A DNA stretch of 18,300 nt from Deltaproteobacteria bacterium (lineage in GTDB: Bacteria > Bdellovibrionota > UBA1018 > UBA923), in assembly GCA_016194795.1 (NCBI GenBank), contig JACQAX010000326.1:1-18300 (forward strand), written 5' to 3'. Below the pieces are notes generated by a model that saw only the letters and a list, made by a program, of their open reading frames with translations, had not been told where the DNA came from and searched no databases. Each line of letters begins with the position of its first letter. The first letter of the stretch is position 1. This document shows positions 1 to 7,292 of the stretch, piece by piece. The translations under genes and the position numbers were made by a program.

Positions 1-2
1 AC

Positions 3-1301
3 CTCGGCGTGGGCCTCATGGCCACGATCGCCGTGGGCGCCCATCTTTTCGAGCGGACCGCGCCGAGCCATCTTCCGCTCGACGTGCTGCTGGGGCTTTG
101 CTTCGCGCTCTTCGTCTGGCTTGCCGTGCGCCGCGAGGCGGACGAGCGGCGGCTGGCCGCGAGCGAGCTGCTCCACCGCTCGATCCTCGAGAGCATGGGC
201 GACGGGGTTTTCGTTCTCAACTCGCACGGGATCATCACGGCGTGCAACCGCGCCGCCGCTCACATTCTCGGCTTCGAGCAGAACGAGCTCGTGGGGAAGC
301 CTCTCGGCTGGGCCGACGCCGGCCGGGTCACGACCGAAGGCGACACCGTCGACGCTCAGAACGGCCCCTCGCTTCGCACGCTCCGCACCGGTCAGGCGTT
401 CAGCGAGGAGATCGTCGGAGTGCGCCTCAAACACACCGGAGAGCTGCGCTGGCTCTCGATCAGCTCCCGCCCGCTGGTGGGCCCCAACCGCGACACCGCA
501 GCCGTGGTCGCGACTTTCACCGACGTCACCGAGCAGCGGGCCGCCGAGGACTTCGTCACTCAGCAGCGCGTGAAGCTCGTGACCGCCTCGAAAATGTCGG
601 CCTTGGGCGAGATGGCCACGGCCCTGGGCCACGAGATCAACAACCCGCTCGCGATCATCCACGGCAAGGCCGGTCAGCTGCGCGAGATGGCCGAGCTCGG
701 CGACATCGACCCGGCCCTCGTCGCCAAGCAGGCCGAGCGCATCGAGGCCACCGCCAACCGGATCGCCAAGATCGTCAGGTCGCTGCGCACCTTCGCGCGC
801 GACGGCGCCGGCGACGACTTCGTGGCCACCCCCATCCGCTCGATCATCGAGGAAACGCTGGAGCTTTGCCAGGAACGCCTCCACAAAGAAAACATCAAGC
901 TGCTCGTGGACCCGTTCCCCGACACCCTGACGGCCGAGTGCCGTCCGACCCAGATCGCCCAGGTGCTTCTGAATCTCATGATGAACGCCCGCGATGCCGT
1001 GGGCGCGCAGCCCGAGCGCTGGATCCGAGTCACCGTCACGAGCGCGGCCGGCGCGATCGTGATCGCGGTAAGCGACTCGGGGCCCGGTATTCCGCCAGAG
1101 GTCCGCGACCGCATCTTCGACCCCTTTTTCACGACTAAAGAAGTCGGCAAAGGCACGGGTCTGGGCCTGAGCGTCTCGCGCGGCGTGATGCGTGGGCACA
1201 ATGGTTCACTCTCGCTCGATACTTCGAGCCCGAACACGCGCTTTCTGATACAATTTCCACAAGACCAGTCGTCTACCACCCAAAAGAAAGAGGCCGCATG
1301 A
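3..1301 (+). CDS. PAS-domain sensor histidine kinase, N-terminus outside the window
   Basis: The reading frame is open to the left edge, and the first residues look like the end of a membrane segment, so the gene probably begins upstream. Counting from the GTG at base 9, a membrane helix lies at about residues 23-41, a PAS sensor domain at 52-178 and a HisKA dimerisation domain at 190-265. Its phospho-acceptor is H208 in [10 protein letters not shown]. The HATPase_c domain follows with the N-box (NLMMNARDA, 322-330), G1 (DSGPGIP), F-box (FDPFFTTK) and G2 (GKGTGLGLS, 380-388) all intact. It should autophosphorylate on H208 and pass the phosphate to a response regulator that is not visible here. 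This NtrB-like architecture with a short C-terminal end is common in Deltaproteobacteria. Its TGA overlaps the next ATG (ATGA), so the two genes are translationally coupled. Confidence 0.93.
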   Translation, partial: LGVGLMATIAVGAHLFERTAPSHLPLDVLLGLCFALFVWLAVRREADERRLAASELLHRSILESMGDGVFVLNSHGIITACNRAAAHILGFEQNELVGKPLGWADAGRVTTEGDTVDAQNGPSLRTLRTGQAFSEEIVGVRLKHTGELRWLSISSRPLVGPNRDTAAVVATFTDVTEQRAAEDFVTQQRVKLVTASKMSALGEMATALGHEINNPLAIIHGKAGQLREMAELGDIDPALVAKQAERIEATANRIAKIVRSLRTFARDGAGDDFVATPIRSIIEETLELCQERLHKENIKLLVDPFPDTLTAECRPTQIAQVLLNLMMNARDAVGAQPERWIRVTVTSAAGAIVIAVSDSGPGIPPEVRDRIFDPFFTTKEVGKGTGLGLSVSRGVMRGHNGSLSLDTSSPNTRFLIQFPQDQSSTTQKKEAA

Positions 1302-1555
1302 GCTCCCTCAAAAACCCGGAACGCAAATTCATCCACGACATCTCGAGCCCTCTCGGCGTTGTTTACGGGATGGTCGAAACGGTGCTCGAGGGTTTGAAGA
1401 CCGGCGGCGGACGCCCCGAGGACATCCAGAAGCTCGAGAAGGCGCTCCGTTCCCTCAATAAGGTGACCGACCTGATCCACACGCGCCGCGAAGAGATCGT
1501 CTCGACGATGCAGCCCACCGAAGAGCCGGCCTCAGGCGAGTCGAGCGCGGCCTAG
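1298..1555 (+). CDS. Small stand-alone histidine-box (DHp-like) protein, 85 aa
   Basis: The start ATG overlaps the kinase stop by 4 bp, with AAAGAGG four bases upstream as ribosome binding site. The protein has no signal peptide. Residues 11-19 read FIHDISSPL, which matches the HisKA H-box pattern (hydrophobic-x-H-[DE]-hydrophobic-x-x-P-L) with H13 as candidate phospho-acceptor and P18 at the usual helix kink. A Gly-rich turn (35-38) and a second charged helix (about 41-68) follow, giving the outline of a two-helix DHp hairpin with no ATPase domain. The tail is acidic and Ala/Ser-rich. Such a unit could take part in phosphotransfer (compare Spo0B, which uses a DHp-like hairpin) or pair with the kinase next door. 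That role is inference; the family is not one I can name. Confidence 0.75.
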   Translation: MSSLKNPERKFIHDISSPLGVVYGMVETVLEGLKTGGGRPEDIQKLEKALRSLNKVTDLIHTRREEIVSTMQPTEEPASGESSAA

Positions 1556-1573
1556 TCTTCCGGCGGCGAGGGC

Positions 1574-3178
1574 TCAGCCCGTCTTGTCTGAGCGACCGAG
1601 GCTCGGACGCAGGCGCGAGTCATGGCGAGCTTCGCTCGTCTGGCGGTGGCGACGGCGATGGCGGCGGCCACGACGGCGTGACGGCTTCTCGGGCTTCTCG
1701 TCGTACATGCTCGCGATCACGCGCTTGTAGCCGGTCGGGATCGGGAGCGCGATCGACGAGCCCACGCGCAGGTTGTTGGCGTGGAGATCGAACTGGTTGA
1801 GCTCGCGGATCGGCTGACCTTCGATGTTGTAGCGCTTGGCGACTTTTTGGATGTTGTCGCCCTTGCGAACCTTGTACTGCATGAACACGACGCGCCGGTC
1901 GAAGCTCTCGTCGTTGTAGGTCGCGAGAAAGCGGTCTTTCACCGAGAGCGGCAGCCGGATGCGATACGTCTTCATCGTCGGCGGCGTGCACCAGCGCAGC
2001 AGCTCGGGGTTGAGCACCTTGATCGTCGAAAACGGCAGCCCCGAAGCCTTCGAGAGCGCGAAAAGATCGGCGGGCCCTTTGATCTCGAACTCGATGATCT
2101 GCTCGTTCGGGTTGGCCACCATATAGATCGACGGCGTCATCGTGGGGTTCGGCGTGCCCGACACGGCCGCCGCATCCGGCGTCTCGTCCTCGTCGTCGTC
2201 GCTGCTCGCGACCTCGTCGCCCTTGTCGGCCGGGTCATCCGAAACCTCGTCCTTGGCCAGCGACTCGCCGAGCTCCTTGGGAGTCAGCTCGTCATCCGCC
2301 ACCGTGGCCTTGTCGTCACTGGCCAGCAGCGTCGGGTTCTTCTCGCCCTTCCCGTTGAACGGGTTGACGAAGCCGAACTGCTCCGGGTTTTTCGTGATGA
2401 TCGCCGCGGCGATGATCTTCGGCACGTAGTCGCGCGTCTCGCGCTTGAAGAACTTGTGGCGGGCGATCTCCCAGAAATCGCTCGAACGGTACTTGGCGAT
2501 CGCGCGACGGACTTTGTTCTCTCCGGCGTTATAGCCGGCCGCCGCCAGCTCCCAGCTGCCGAACTCCTGATAGAGCTCCTTGAGATAAGCGACGGCGGCG
2601 AGCGTGCTCTTGCGAGTGTCGCGGCGCTCGTCGAGCCAGTAGTCGACCGTGAGGCCGTAACGCTGGCCGGTCTGGCGGATGAACTGCCAGGGGCCCACGG
2701 CCCGGGCGCGCGAGCGCGCCGAATTGTTGAAGCCGCTCTCGATCATGGCCAGATAGACGAGGTCCTGGGGCATGTTGTGCTGCTTGAGGACCTTCGAGAT
2801 GGTCGGGATGAAATAGCGGCCCCGCTGGAGGTATTTGTCGAAATATTTTCGGCCCTTGCCGGTGAAGTACGTGAGCCAATGCTCGACGGAGGGGTTGACG
2901 ACCACGGGGTAGTCGAACTTCGAGTTCTTCAGGCGCTGGCCCCAGACTTCGACCTGCCCCGTCGAAACGACGGGCTGGACGGAGCGCGAGCCGCGCGAGG
3001 GCTCACTGGCGACGACCAGCGGCGGCGCGCCGTTGGCCTCGCGAATGATCGCTCCGACGGCGCCCCCTTCCGGCTTCACGCCATGGGTCGCGCAGCCGCC
3101 GAGCATCGTGAACGCGGCGCTCGCCAAAGCAAGTAACGGGAGCTTCAGGAGCTGCGTATGTTTCTCACGTCCGTCCAT
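1574..3178 (-). CDS. mltD: MltD-type membrane-bound lytic murein transglycosylase, lipoprotein with LysM
   Basis: It cleaves peptidoglycan glycan strands from the periplasmic face of a membrane. I chose the ATG at 3178 because GAGAGAGG lies eight bases upstream; an in-frame TTG six codons earlier lies within that site. The 534-aa protein has a lipoprotein signal with lipobox LGGC (C29). An SLT domain spans about 115-255 with catalytic Glu at E147 in AMIESGF, followed by AVGPWQF and AAAGYNAG, both characteristic of the family. A degenerate LysM-like stretch (about 358-412) and a clear LysM (about 434-482, YKVRKGDNIQKVAKRYNI) follow. Unusual parts are a very acidic linker (about 288-338) and a strongly basic Arg/His tail (500-534). 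It converges on the kinase operon with an 18-bp gap and has its own promoter upstream. Confidence 0.93.
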   Translation of the reverse strand: MDGREKHTQLLKLPLLALASAAFTMLGGCATHGVKPEGGAVGAIIREANGAPPLVVASEPSRGSRSVQPVVSTGQVEVWGQRLKNSKFDYPVVVNPSVEHWLTYFTGKGRKYFDKYLQRGRYFIPTISKVLKQHNMPQDLVYLAMIESGFNNSARSRARAVGPWQFIRQTGQRYGLTVDYWLDERRDTRKSTLAAVAYLKELYQEFGSWELAAAGYNAGENKVRRAIAKYRSSDFWEIARHKFFKRETRDYVPKIIAAAIITKNPEQFGFVNPFNGKGEKNPTLLASDDKATVADDELTPKELGESLAKDEVSDDPADKGDEVASSDDDEDETPDAAAVSGTPNPTMTPSIYMVANPNEQIIEFEIKGPADLFALSKASGLPFSTIKVLNPELLRWCTPPTMKTYRIRLPLSVKDRFLATYNDESFDRRVVFMQYKVRKGDNIQKVAKRYNIEGQPIRELNQFDLHANNLRVGSSIALPIPTGYKRVIASMYDEKPEKPSRRRGRRHRRRHRQTSEARHDSRLRPSLGRSDKTG

Positions 3179-3267
3179 GGAGTGAACCTCTCTCAAATGA
3201 CATTGTTTTTCACTAGATATCGGATGAACTTGCTCGTGCCCGTGCGGGAGATCGGCTCGATCTCATA

Positions 3268-3296
3268 AGTTTAAGAAGAGACGGCTGCACTGTCAA
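3268..3296 (-). promoter_or_regulatory. Sigma-70-like promoter of the mltD gene
   Basis: Read on the minus strand, a perfect -35 TTGACA (3296-3291) is followed after exactly 17 bp by TAAACT (3273-3268). Transcription would start near 3261, leaving a leader of about 80 nt before the ATG at 3178. The motif lies in the 140-bp gap between mltD and the upstream co-directional gene, so mltD need not depend on read-through. Assignment is by consensus match only. Confidence 0.6.
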
Positions 3297-3318
3297 ACGA
3301 TTCAACAGCACTAGGAAA

Positions 3319-4617
3319 TTATTTATCGCCGTCCACCGCGTCGATCAGCAAGGGCTTGCGCCCTTTCTCGGCCTCGCCACCGGGCACGAGAGCGCCGGCT
3401 TGCGACATCGGCATGAGCTTGAGCGGGTTGTCGAGGTCGATGGTGGCCGTCGGCGCGTTGCCCGGCAACTCTCCCCCACCGTGGCCCTCGACCTTCTTGC
3501 GGGTCGTATCGAACTCGCTCATGATCCGCTCGATGGTGGCGACCTCTGAAACCTGCCCGTAGCCGTTGATCGACCAGGCCTGAACGGGCCCCGAGCGCGC
3601 CACCGCCTCGGCGTTGGCCGCCGGCGAGCGACTGCCGATCTCGGCATGGAAACCGAACGTCGGATCGAGCTGGACGTCCTGGACCTCGACCGGCGACTGT
3701 TCGCTCGAAAGCGCGGTCAACCCGATCCACTTCGTAAGCAGCTCGCCGTACGCGCGCGAGAACGCGCCGGTATGCTCCTGCTGGATGCGCTCGGCGAGGA
3801 AGATGCTCTCGAGGTGCCCCTGCATCTCACGCCCGGCCCACGCCGTGTTGCGATGGTGGTAGACCCACTCGAAGAGATCGCTCGAGCCCGGCGTCTCGAC
3901 GATGTCGCCTTTGACGGGAGCACGAACGCCCACGGCGACGATCGCGCGGCCGCCGGCCGAAACGGGACGGACCTCATAGCGGAAAAAACCGCGGAAAACG
4001 CCTTCCCAGTGGTCGAGCTCCTGGGTTTCGGGCAAGCGGTACTGATTGGCGTAAATTCGATTCATCACGTTGCGCGCCAGCGTGTGGAGGTAGTCGCGCG
4101 GCGGCAGCGGCAACGGGAAATTCGTCTTCACGCGAAAGCTCTCGTCGATGGCGATCCGGTCGCCCACGGTCGCGGCATCCGAGGCGATCCCCCGCCGCGC
4201 CTCGCCCGTCGCGACGACCAGCAGCTGGTTGCGCGTCGCTCGCGCGATGTCGATCTTGTAGTAGTGCGTGAGCGAGCCGAGCACGTCGGGCACCCGCCCG
4301 AGCGCGCGCGTGTAGGTCGACGACTCGCTCCGCAGCACGCGCTCGGCGCGCACGAATAGGTCGAGCGCCATCATCAGCTCGACTCGAAACGGATCGGCCC
4401 TGGTCGCGGTGCCGCGCTCGAAGGTTTCGGCGCTCGCCGTCTTCGGACGAGCCAGCTCCGCGGACGCCGCCGTGGCCACCACGCGCTCGGAGCTCGCGAC
4501 GCTGGCATCCGCCACGACCTTCACCAGAAATGGGAAGAGCGGCAGAACGAAGAAAAAGAAAATGATTTGATTCAGGGTGCGCCAGGAGCCGCGCGACCCT
4601 AAGGACAACCCCCGCAT
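3319..4617 (-). CDS. Membrane-anchored protein of unknown function, 432 aa
   Basis: I do not recognise the family with confidence. A single hydrophobic segment at about residues 17-37 (including IIFFFFVLPLFPFL) follows a basic N-terminus, so a one-pass inner-membrane protein with a large periplasmic domain is likely. Residues 75-170 alternate a long helix (about 78-98) with short strands (YYKIDIARA, NQLLVVATG), a pattern that recalls pilin-like domains. However, the type III prepilin cleavage site and Glu5 are absent. The C-terminal 90 residues are polar and Gly/Pro-rich and probably disordered. No good ribosome binding site precedes the ATG at 4617, so the start is uncertain. It lies in the same orientation as mltD, 140 bp upstream, which is compatible with an envelope role but does not prove one. 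Its own promoter would lie in the AT-rich region to its right. Confidence 0.75.
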   Translation of the reverse strand: MRGLSLGSRGSWRTLNQIIFFFFVLPLFPFLVKVVADASVASSERVVATAASAELARPKTASAETFERGTATRADPFRVELMMALDLFVRAERVLRSESSTYTRALGRVPDVLGSLTHYYKIDIARATRNQLLVVATGEARRGIASDAATVGDRIAIDESFRVKTNFPLPLPPRDYLHTLARNVMNRIYANQYRLPETQELDHWEGVFRGFFRYEVRPVSAGGRAIVAVGVRAPVKGDIVETPGSSDLFEWVYHHRNTAWAGREMQGHLESIFLAERIQQEHTGAFSRAYGELLTKWIGLTALSSEQSPVEVQDVQLDPTFGFHAEIGSRSPAANAEAVARSGPVQAWSINGYGQVSEVATIERIMSEFDTTRKKVEGHGGGELPGNAPTATIDLDNPLKLMPMSQAGALVPGGEAEKGRKPLLIDAVDGDK

Positions 4618-4706
4618 GCGACATTGGAGGATGCAAACAGAAGGCCTGTTTTCTTAACAGTTTTAAGCCTGTAAGCCATTAATATTAAATGCTTTATTTC
4701 AAGCAG

Positions 4707-4724
4707 TGGAAGCGCTCGCTTCCA
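4707..4724. promoter_or_regulatory. Perfect 18-bp palindrome, candidate operator or enhancer
   Basis: TGGAAGCG and CGCTTCCA are exact inverted repeats separated by the dinucleotide CT. The site lies about 90 bp upstream of the minus-strand unknown gene and about 225 bp upstream of the sigma-54-type promoter of the protease. It is not followed closely by a T-tract and no plus-strand gene precedes it, so a transcription terminator is unlikely. Binding by a dimeric regulator, perhaps a sigma-54 activator, is the most economical reading but is unproven. Confidence 0.4.
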
Positions 4725-4948
4725 AAGTGTGCTTATTTTTTCGACGCTGGCCAACTCTTCGACATTACGACGCGTCGCATTGTAACTTTTCCTATATTTC
4801 CGACCTGGCTTTTCAAGTTATTTTTATACGATTCAAAAATCCAAATCCTGAAATTTATCTAAACGCGCAGCGTTATTCTTGTCGGAGACCGACTTCCTAG
4901 AACACTAAAAAACAAACAGATTTTATGAACGCAACGCATCAATTTTGC

Positions 4949-4964
4949 TGGCACCCTACTTGCT
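4949..4964 (+). promoter_or_regulatory. Sigma-54 (RpoN) type -24/-12 promoter
   Basis: The sequence TGGCACCCTACTTGCT matches the RpoN consensus TGGCAYRNNNNTTGCW at every fixed position except the R. The essential GG (4950-4951) and GC (4962-4963) are exactly 10 bp apart. Transcription would start near 4975, giving a leader of about 113 nt before the protease ATG at 5088. A sigma-54 promoter implies control by an ATP-dependent enhancer-binding protein acting from the AT-rich region upstream. Confidence 0.65.
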
Positions 4965-5087
4965 CAATGGCCGGCTGTCACCACCGGACGTTCAGCCTAG
5001 GGGTTGCCAAAAGAAGTATCAGGAAGGTGAAGTACACGGGCTGAAGCGGTGCGACAAGGAACTCACACACTTTGGGGGATTTGGTTC

Positions 5088-6653
5088 ATGGGCCAAAAGG
5101 CATTGATCGAACCAGCACGTCTTACGGGAAGTAAGCAGTACACGAAAGCAGCCGCACTCGTCCTCGGCATCCACCTCGCTTTCGCCATTTGCAGCTCTGG
5201 TGCGCAGGCATCGTTCGCGGGAACGGATCTCGCGAAAAACATTGCCAACATTTTCAGCCACACCACCGGCTTCCATTCCATCAACTCCCAAATCGACTTC
5301 AACTCGCTCCTCGACAAGGCTGATGCCGCCGTCAACGGAAAGACTCCCGCGTTCCGCGGCCTCTTCGACGACGGCGCCGTGAAATTCGACGCCCAGCGCG
5401 CCACGGCCGACAGCTACTCGACGACGATCAAGTTCGTGCAGAAGTACAACGGCCTCGAAGTGGTCGGCAACGAAGCCATCGTCCACTTCGACCGCGCCGG
5501 CGAGATCCACGACGTCAGCGGCGAAGCGTTGAAGACGACGCTCTCCGTTGAACCGACGGTGTCGCTCGACGAAGCGCATCGCATTCTCGATGCGCGCTAC
5601 GGCCAGCATGTCACGCTCAGCGACCCGAGCGAGCTCAAGGTCCTGAAAGACTTCGGCGGCAAGACGCACCTCGTGTACTACATGCTCACCCGTTCGACGG
5701 CGACGCATGAAGGCCAGGAAGTGTTCCTCGACGCCCACGACGGCCAGGTCGTGCTCGAGTTCGGCCGTGCTCTCGACGCTGCCAAGGGCAGCCGCACCGT
5801 TTACAGCGCGGACACCGACCGGGCCCACGAGCACGTCGATGCCCGCGGCTATCCGACGGACATCAACGCCACCTGGTACGACAAGGTCATCGAGGACGGC
5901 GAGCGCGCCGACCAGGTCGACCGCAGCGCCCTCAACGCGTATCGCAGCGCGGGCATCGTGTACTCGTACTATCTGGATAACTTCAACCGCAAGTCGTACG
6001 ACGACCGTGACTCACGCCTCGTGAACGTCGTCCACATGGGCCTCAAGATGAACAACGCGTTCTGGACGAACGAGTACAAGCTCATGGCCTACGGCGATGG
6101 CGACGGCGAGCGTCTCACCGACCTCACCTACGGCCTGGACGTCGCCGCCCACGAGCTCACGCACGGCGTGACCGCGTCGACGGCGAAGCTGGTTTACGCC
6201 GCCGAGTCGGGTGCTCTCAACGAGTCGTACTCCGACTTCTTCGGCAAGATGGTCGACTACGGCGACTGGGACATCGGCGCGCGCATCATGGCGCCGAAGT
6301 GGGGCCGCCGCGCTCTCCGCAACATGGAGAACCCGAGCGAGTTCAAGCAGCCTAACGAAAAGGGCGGCAAGTACTGGGTGTCGACGACGCCTCCGTGCTC
6401 GGGCGCCAACGACCGTTGCGGTGTCCACACCAACAGCGGCGTGCCGAACCGGGCCGCGGTGCTGATCACCAAGGCTCTGGGCAAAGAGAAGACCGAGCGC
6501 CTCTATTACAAGGTGCTCACGTCCCGCCTCTCGGCCACGTCGGACTTCGCCGACGCGCGCAAGCAGACCGAGCAGGAGTGCAGCCAGATGTTCGGCGGCG
6601 ACTCCGACGAATGCAAGGCCGTCTCGGCCGCGTTCGACGCCGTGAAGATGTAG
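5088..6653 (+). CDS. Secreted thermolysin-family (M4) zinc metalloprotease with propeptide
   Basis: I prefer the ATG at 5088 (521 aa) over the GTG 13 codons earlier because GGGGGA lies eight bases upstream of it and a normal signal peptide follows, with cleavage probably after residue 41 (SSGAQA). Residues about 45-230 form the FTP/PepSY-type inhibitory propeptide. The catalytic domain holds HELTH (zinc ligands H355 and H359, catalytic base E356), the third ligand E379 in GALNESYSDFFG, and the active-site histidine H447 in GVHTNSGVPN, so all key residues of the family are present. The Cys pairs C437/C444 and C498/C509 could form disulphides. It should be exported, mature by self-cleavage, and digest extracellular protein. 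It is monocistronic, with a sigma-54-type promoter upstream and terminators downstream. Confidence 0.95.
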   Translation: MGQKALIEPARLTGSKQYTKAAALVLGIHLAFAICSSGAQASFAGTDLAKNIANIFSHTTGFHSINSQIDFNSLLDKADAAVNGKTPAFRGLFDDGAVKFDAQRATADSYSTTIKFVQKYNGLEVVGNEAIVHFDRAGEIHDVSGEALKTTLSVEPTVSLDEAHRILDARYGQHVTLSDPSELKVLKDFGGKTHLVYYMLTRSTATHEGQEVFLDAHDGQVVLEFGRALDAAKGSRTVYSADTDRAHEHVDARGYPTDINATWYDKVIEDGERADQVDRSALNAYRSAGIVYSYYLDNFNRKSYDDRDSRLVNVVHMGLKMNNAFWTNEYKLMAYGDGDGERLTDLTYGLDVAAHELTHGVTASTAKLVYAAESGALNESYSDFFGKMVDYGDWDIGARIMAPKWGRRALRNMENPSEFKQPNEKGGKYWVSTTPPCSGANDRCGVHTNSGVPNRAAVLITKALGKEKTERLYYKVLTSRLSATSDFADARKQTEQECSQMFGGDSDECKAVSAAFDAVKM

Positions 6654-6680
6654 TTCAAGTTGGATGGGGTAAGGGGGTAC

Positions 6681-6710
6681 CCGGGGAAGCGCCTCACGGC
6701 GAATCCCCGG
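6681..6710 (+). other. Stem-loop after the protease gene
   Basis: CCGGGGA (6681-6687) pairs perfectly with TCCCCGG (6704-6710) across a 16-nt loop. It lies 28 bp after the protease stop and lacks a T-tract, so it may protect the 3' end of the message rather than terminate it. Confidence 0.35.
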
Positions 6711-6728
6711 TTCCTGTAATCCATCTGT

Positions 6729-6766
6729 GGGGAGCGGTGACGGGGGAAGCCGCTCCCCTTTAATTT
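6729..6766 (+). terminator. Rho-independent terminator of the M4 protease gene
   Basis: A perfect 9-bp stem, GGGGAGCGG (6729-6737) with CCGCTCCCC (6750-6758), encloses a 12-nt loop and is followed by TTTAATTT. The T-run is interrupted, so termination may be partial; a stronger terminator follows directly. Confidence 0.6.
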
Positions 6767-6770
6767 CCGG

Positions 6771-6822
6771 AAAAAAGAGACGGCTGCCGGGCATGGATGC
6801 ACTGGCAGCCGTTTTCTTTTTC
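6771..6822 (+). terminator. Strong bidirectional intrinsic terminator
   Basis: ACGGCTGCC (6780-6788) pairs with GGCAGCCGT (6804-6812), and the loop holds a further GCAT/ATGC pairing. On the plus strand TTTTCTTTTTCT follows. On the minus strand the stem is followed by TCTCTTTTTT, so it can also end minus-strand transcripts leaving the four-helix-bundle gene at 6904-7209. Confidence 0.8.
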
Positions 6823-6830
6823 TAATGCTC

Positions 6831-6909
6831 GGTACCGTCACCCGTTAACCGGTAACCGGTTCCGGAACCGTTGCCGGCTCCGGAACCGCTAAGCCGCTAG
6901 CCGTTACCC
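6831..6909. repeat. Array of degenerate 6-7 bp repeats, left flank
   Basis: The stretch divides into about twelve short units, nearly all ending in CCG: GGTACCG, TCACCCG, TTAACCG, GTAACCG, GTTCCG, GAACCG, TTGCCG, GCTCCG, GAACCG and so on, ending TTACCC. Many units are partly self-complementary, so it can fold in several ways. The TAA stop of the adjoining minus-strand gene is formed by the unit TTACCC. A second array of the same kind lies at 7599-7660. Confidence 0.75.
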
Positions 6910-7209
6910 ATGAACGGTGGGGTGGACCAGGCGATAGATCATGCCGCCTAAGCGATGCGCTACTGGGATCGCATCATCGGCTTTGATGATCTGAAGTAGG
7001 GTTTGGGTTTCGCGCAGGGATCCGAGCGCGATGGAGTAGAAACGCCTCTTTTCAGGCATTGTGGGCTTTCCTGAGCCTTCGGCTAGATTCAGCGCGACGC
7101 TTAATGCCGCACGTTCGAGCTGGTCTTTGACGTGGTGTTTGGCTTTGAGCCCTTCGCACTGATTGTAGAGCTCGAGAGCCAGGTCGTAGGCGATAAACTT
7201 CTTAACCAT
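6904..7209 (-). CDS. Four-helix-bundle protein, S23 / 23S rRNA intervening-sequence protein family, copy A
   Basis: The 101-aa protein has the features of the S23/IVP family: an N-terminal FIAYDLALEL helix, HHVKDQLERAALSVALNLAEG in the middle (about 25-45), and PEKRRFYSIALGSLRE (52-67). Members include proteins encoded within 23S rRNA intervening sequences and relatives of the Avd accessory protein of diversity-generating retroelements; most have no known role. No rRNA or reverse transcriptase lies in this window. The start ATG at 7209 has AGGAG about ten bases upstream, inside the central palindrome. The stop TAA lies in a repeat unit, and the last residues (HPTVHG) run into the repeat array. 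By eye, 52 of the first 69 residues equal copy B, while the C-terminal thirds have diverged. Confidence 0.88.
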   Translation of the reverse strand: MVKKFIAYDLALELYNQCEGLKAKHHVKDQLERAALSVALNLAEGSGKPTMPEKRRFYSIALGSLRETQTLLQIIKADDAIPVAHRLGGMIYRLVHPTVHG

Positions 7210-7213
7210 GTGG

Positions 7214-7289
7214 GTGCTTTCTCCTGTTTGAAAAAAATTGGGGCCTCACGCTTGCGAAGGCCCCAATTTTTTCAAACAGGAGAAAGCAC
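7214..7289. repeat. 76-bp palindrome between the divergent four-helix-bundle genes
   Basis: Arms 7214-7246 and 7258-7289 are exact inverted repeats except for one extra A in the left run of seven A residues. The 11-nt centre contains CGC-TT-GCG and can pair further. Each arm carries the AGGAG ribosome binding site of one gene and ends 3-4 bp from its start codon. The inner stem (GGGGCCT/AGGCCCC) followed by a T-run in both directions is also the shape of a bidirectional intrinsic terminator. A transcript entering from either side would therefore end there, or would have its ribosome binding site paired in the stem. Confidence 0.85.
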
Positions 7290-7292
7290 TCT

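Larger units (their letters stand above)
4618..5087. other. AT-rich divergent intergenic region
   Basis: About 470 bp separate the two divergent genes, and base composition drops sharply to AT-rich compared with both neighbours. It contains the 10-bp palindrome TTAATATTAA (4679-4688), a perfect 18-bp palindrome (4707-4724), a sigma-54-type promoter (4949-4964) and a leader hairpin pairing TTCAGCC (4991-4997) with GGCTGAA (5039-5045). A 64-codon frame at 4706-4900 has no ribosome binding site and no protein-like character, so I do not count it as a gene. The composition and length suit a regulatory region with an upstream activator site. Confidence 0.7.

Noticed and set aside
1781..3136. Plus-strand frame of 451 codons opposite mltD
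   Set aside because: Arg/Val/Leu-rich antisense shadow; mltD has intact catalytic motifs, lipobox and promoter on the other strand.
4707..4740. Palindrome plus T-run as an intrinsic terminator
   Set aside because: The T-run starts about 10 nt after the stem and no plus-strand gene ends upstream, so a binding site fits better.
4706..4900. 64-codon plus-strand frame in the AT-rich intergenic region
   Set aside because: No ribosome binding site, no domain or signal peptide, and it lies over the palindrome and upstream of the sigma-54 promoter; chance frame.
4968..5087. Cyclic-di-GMP or other known riboswitch in the protease leader
   Set aside because: A TTCAGCC/GGCTGAA stem is present, but I could not match conserved loop sequences of any riboswitch class.
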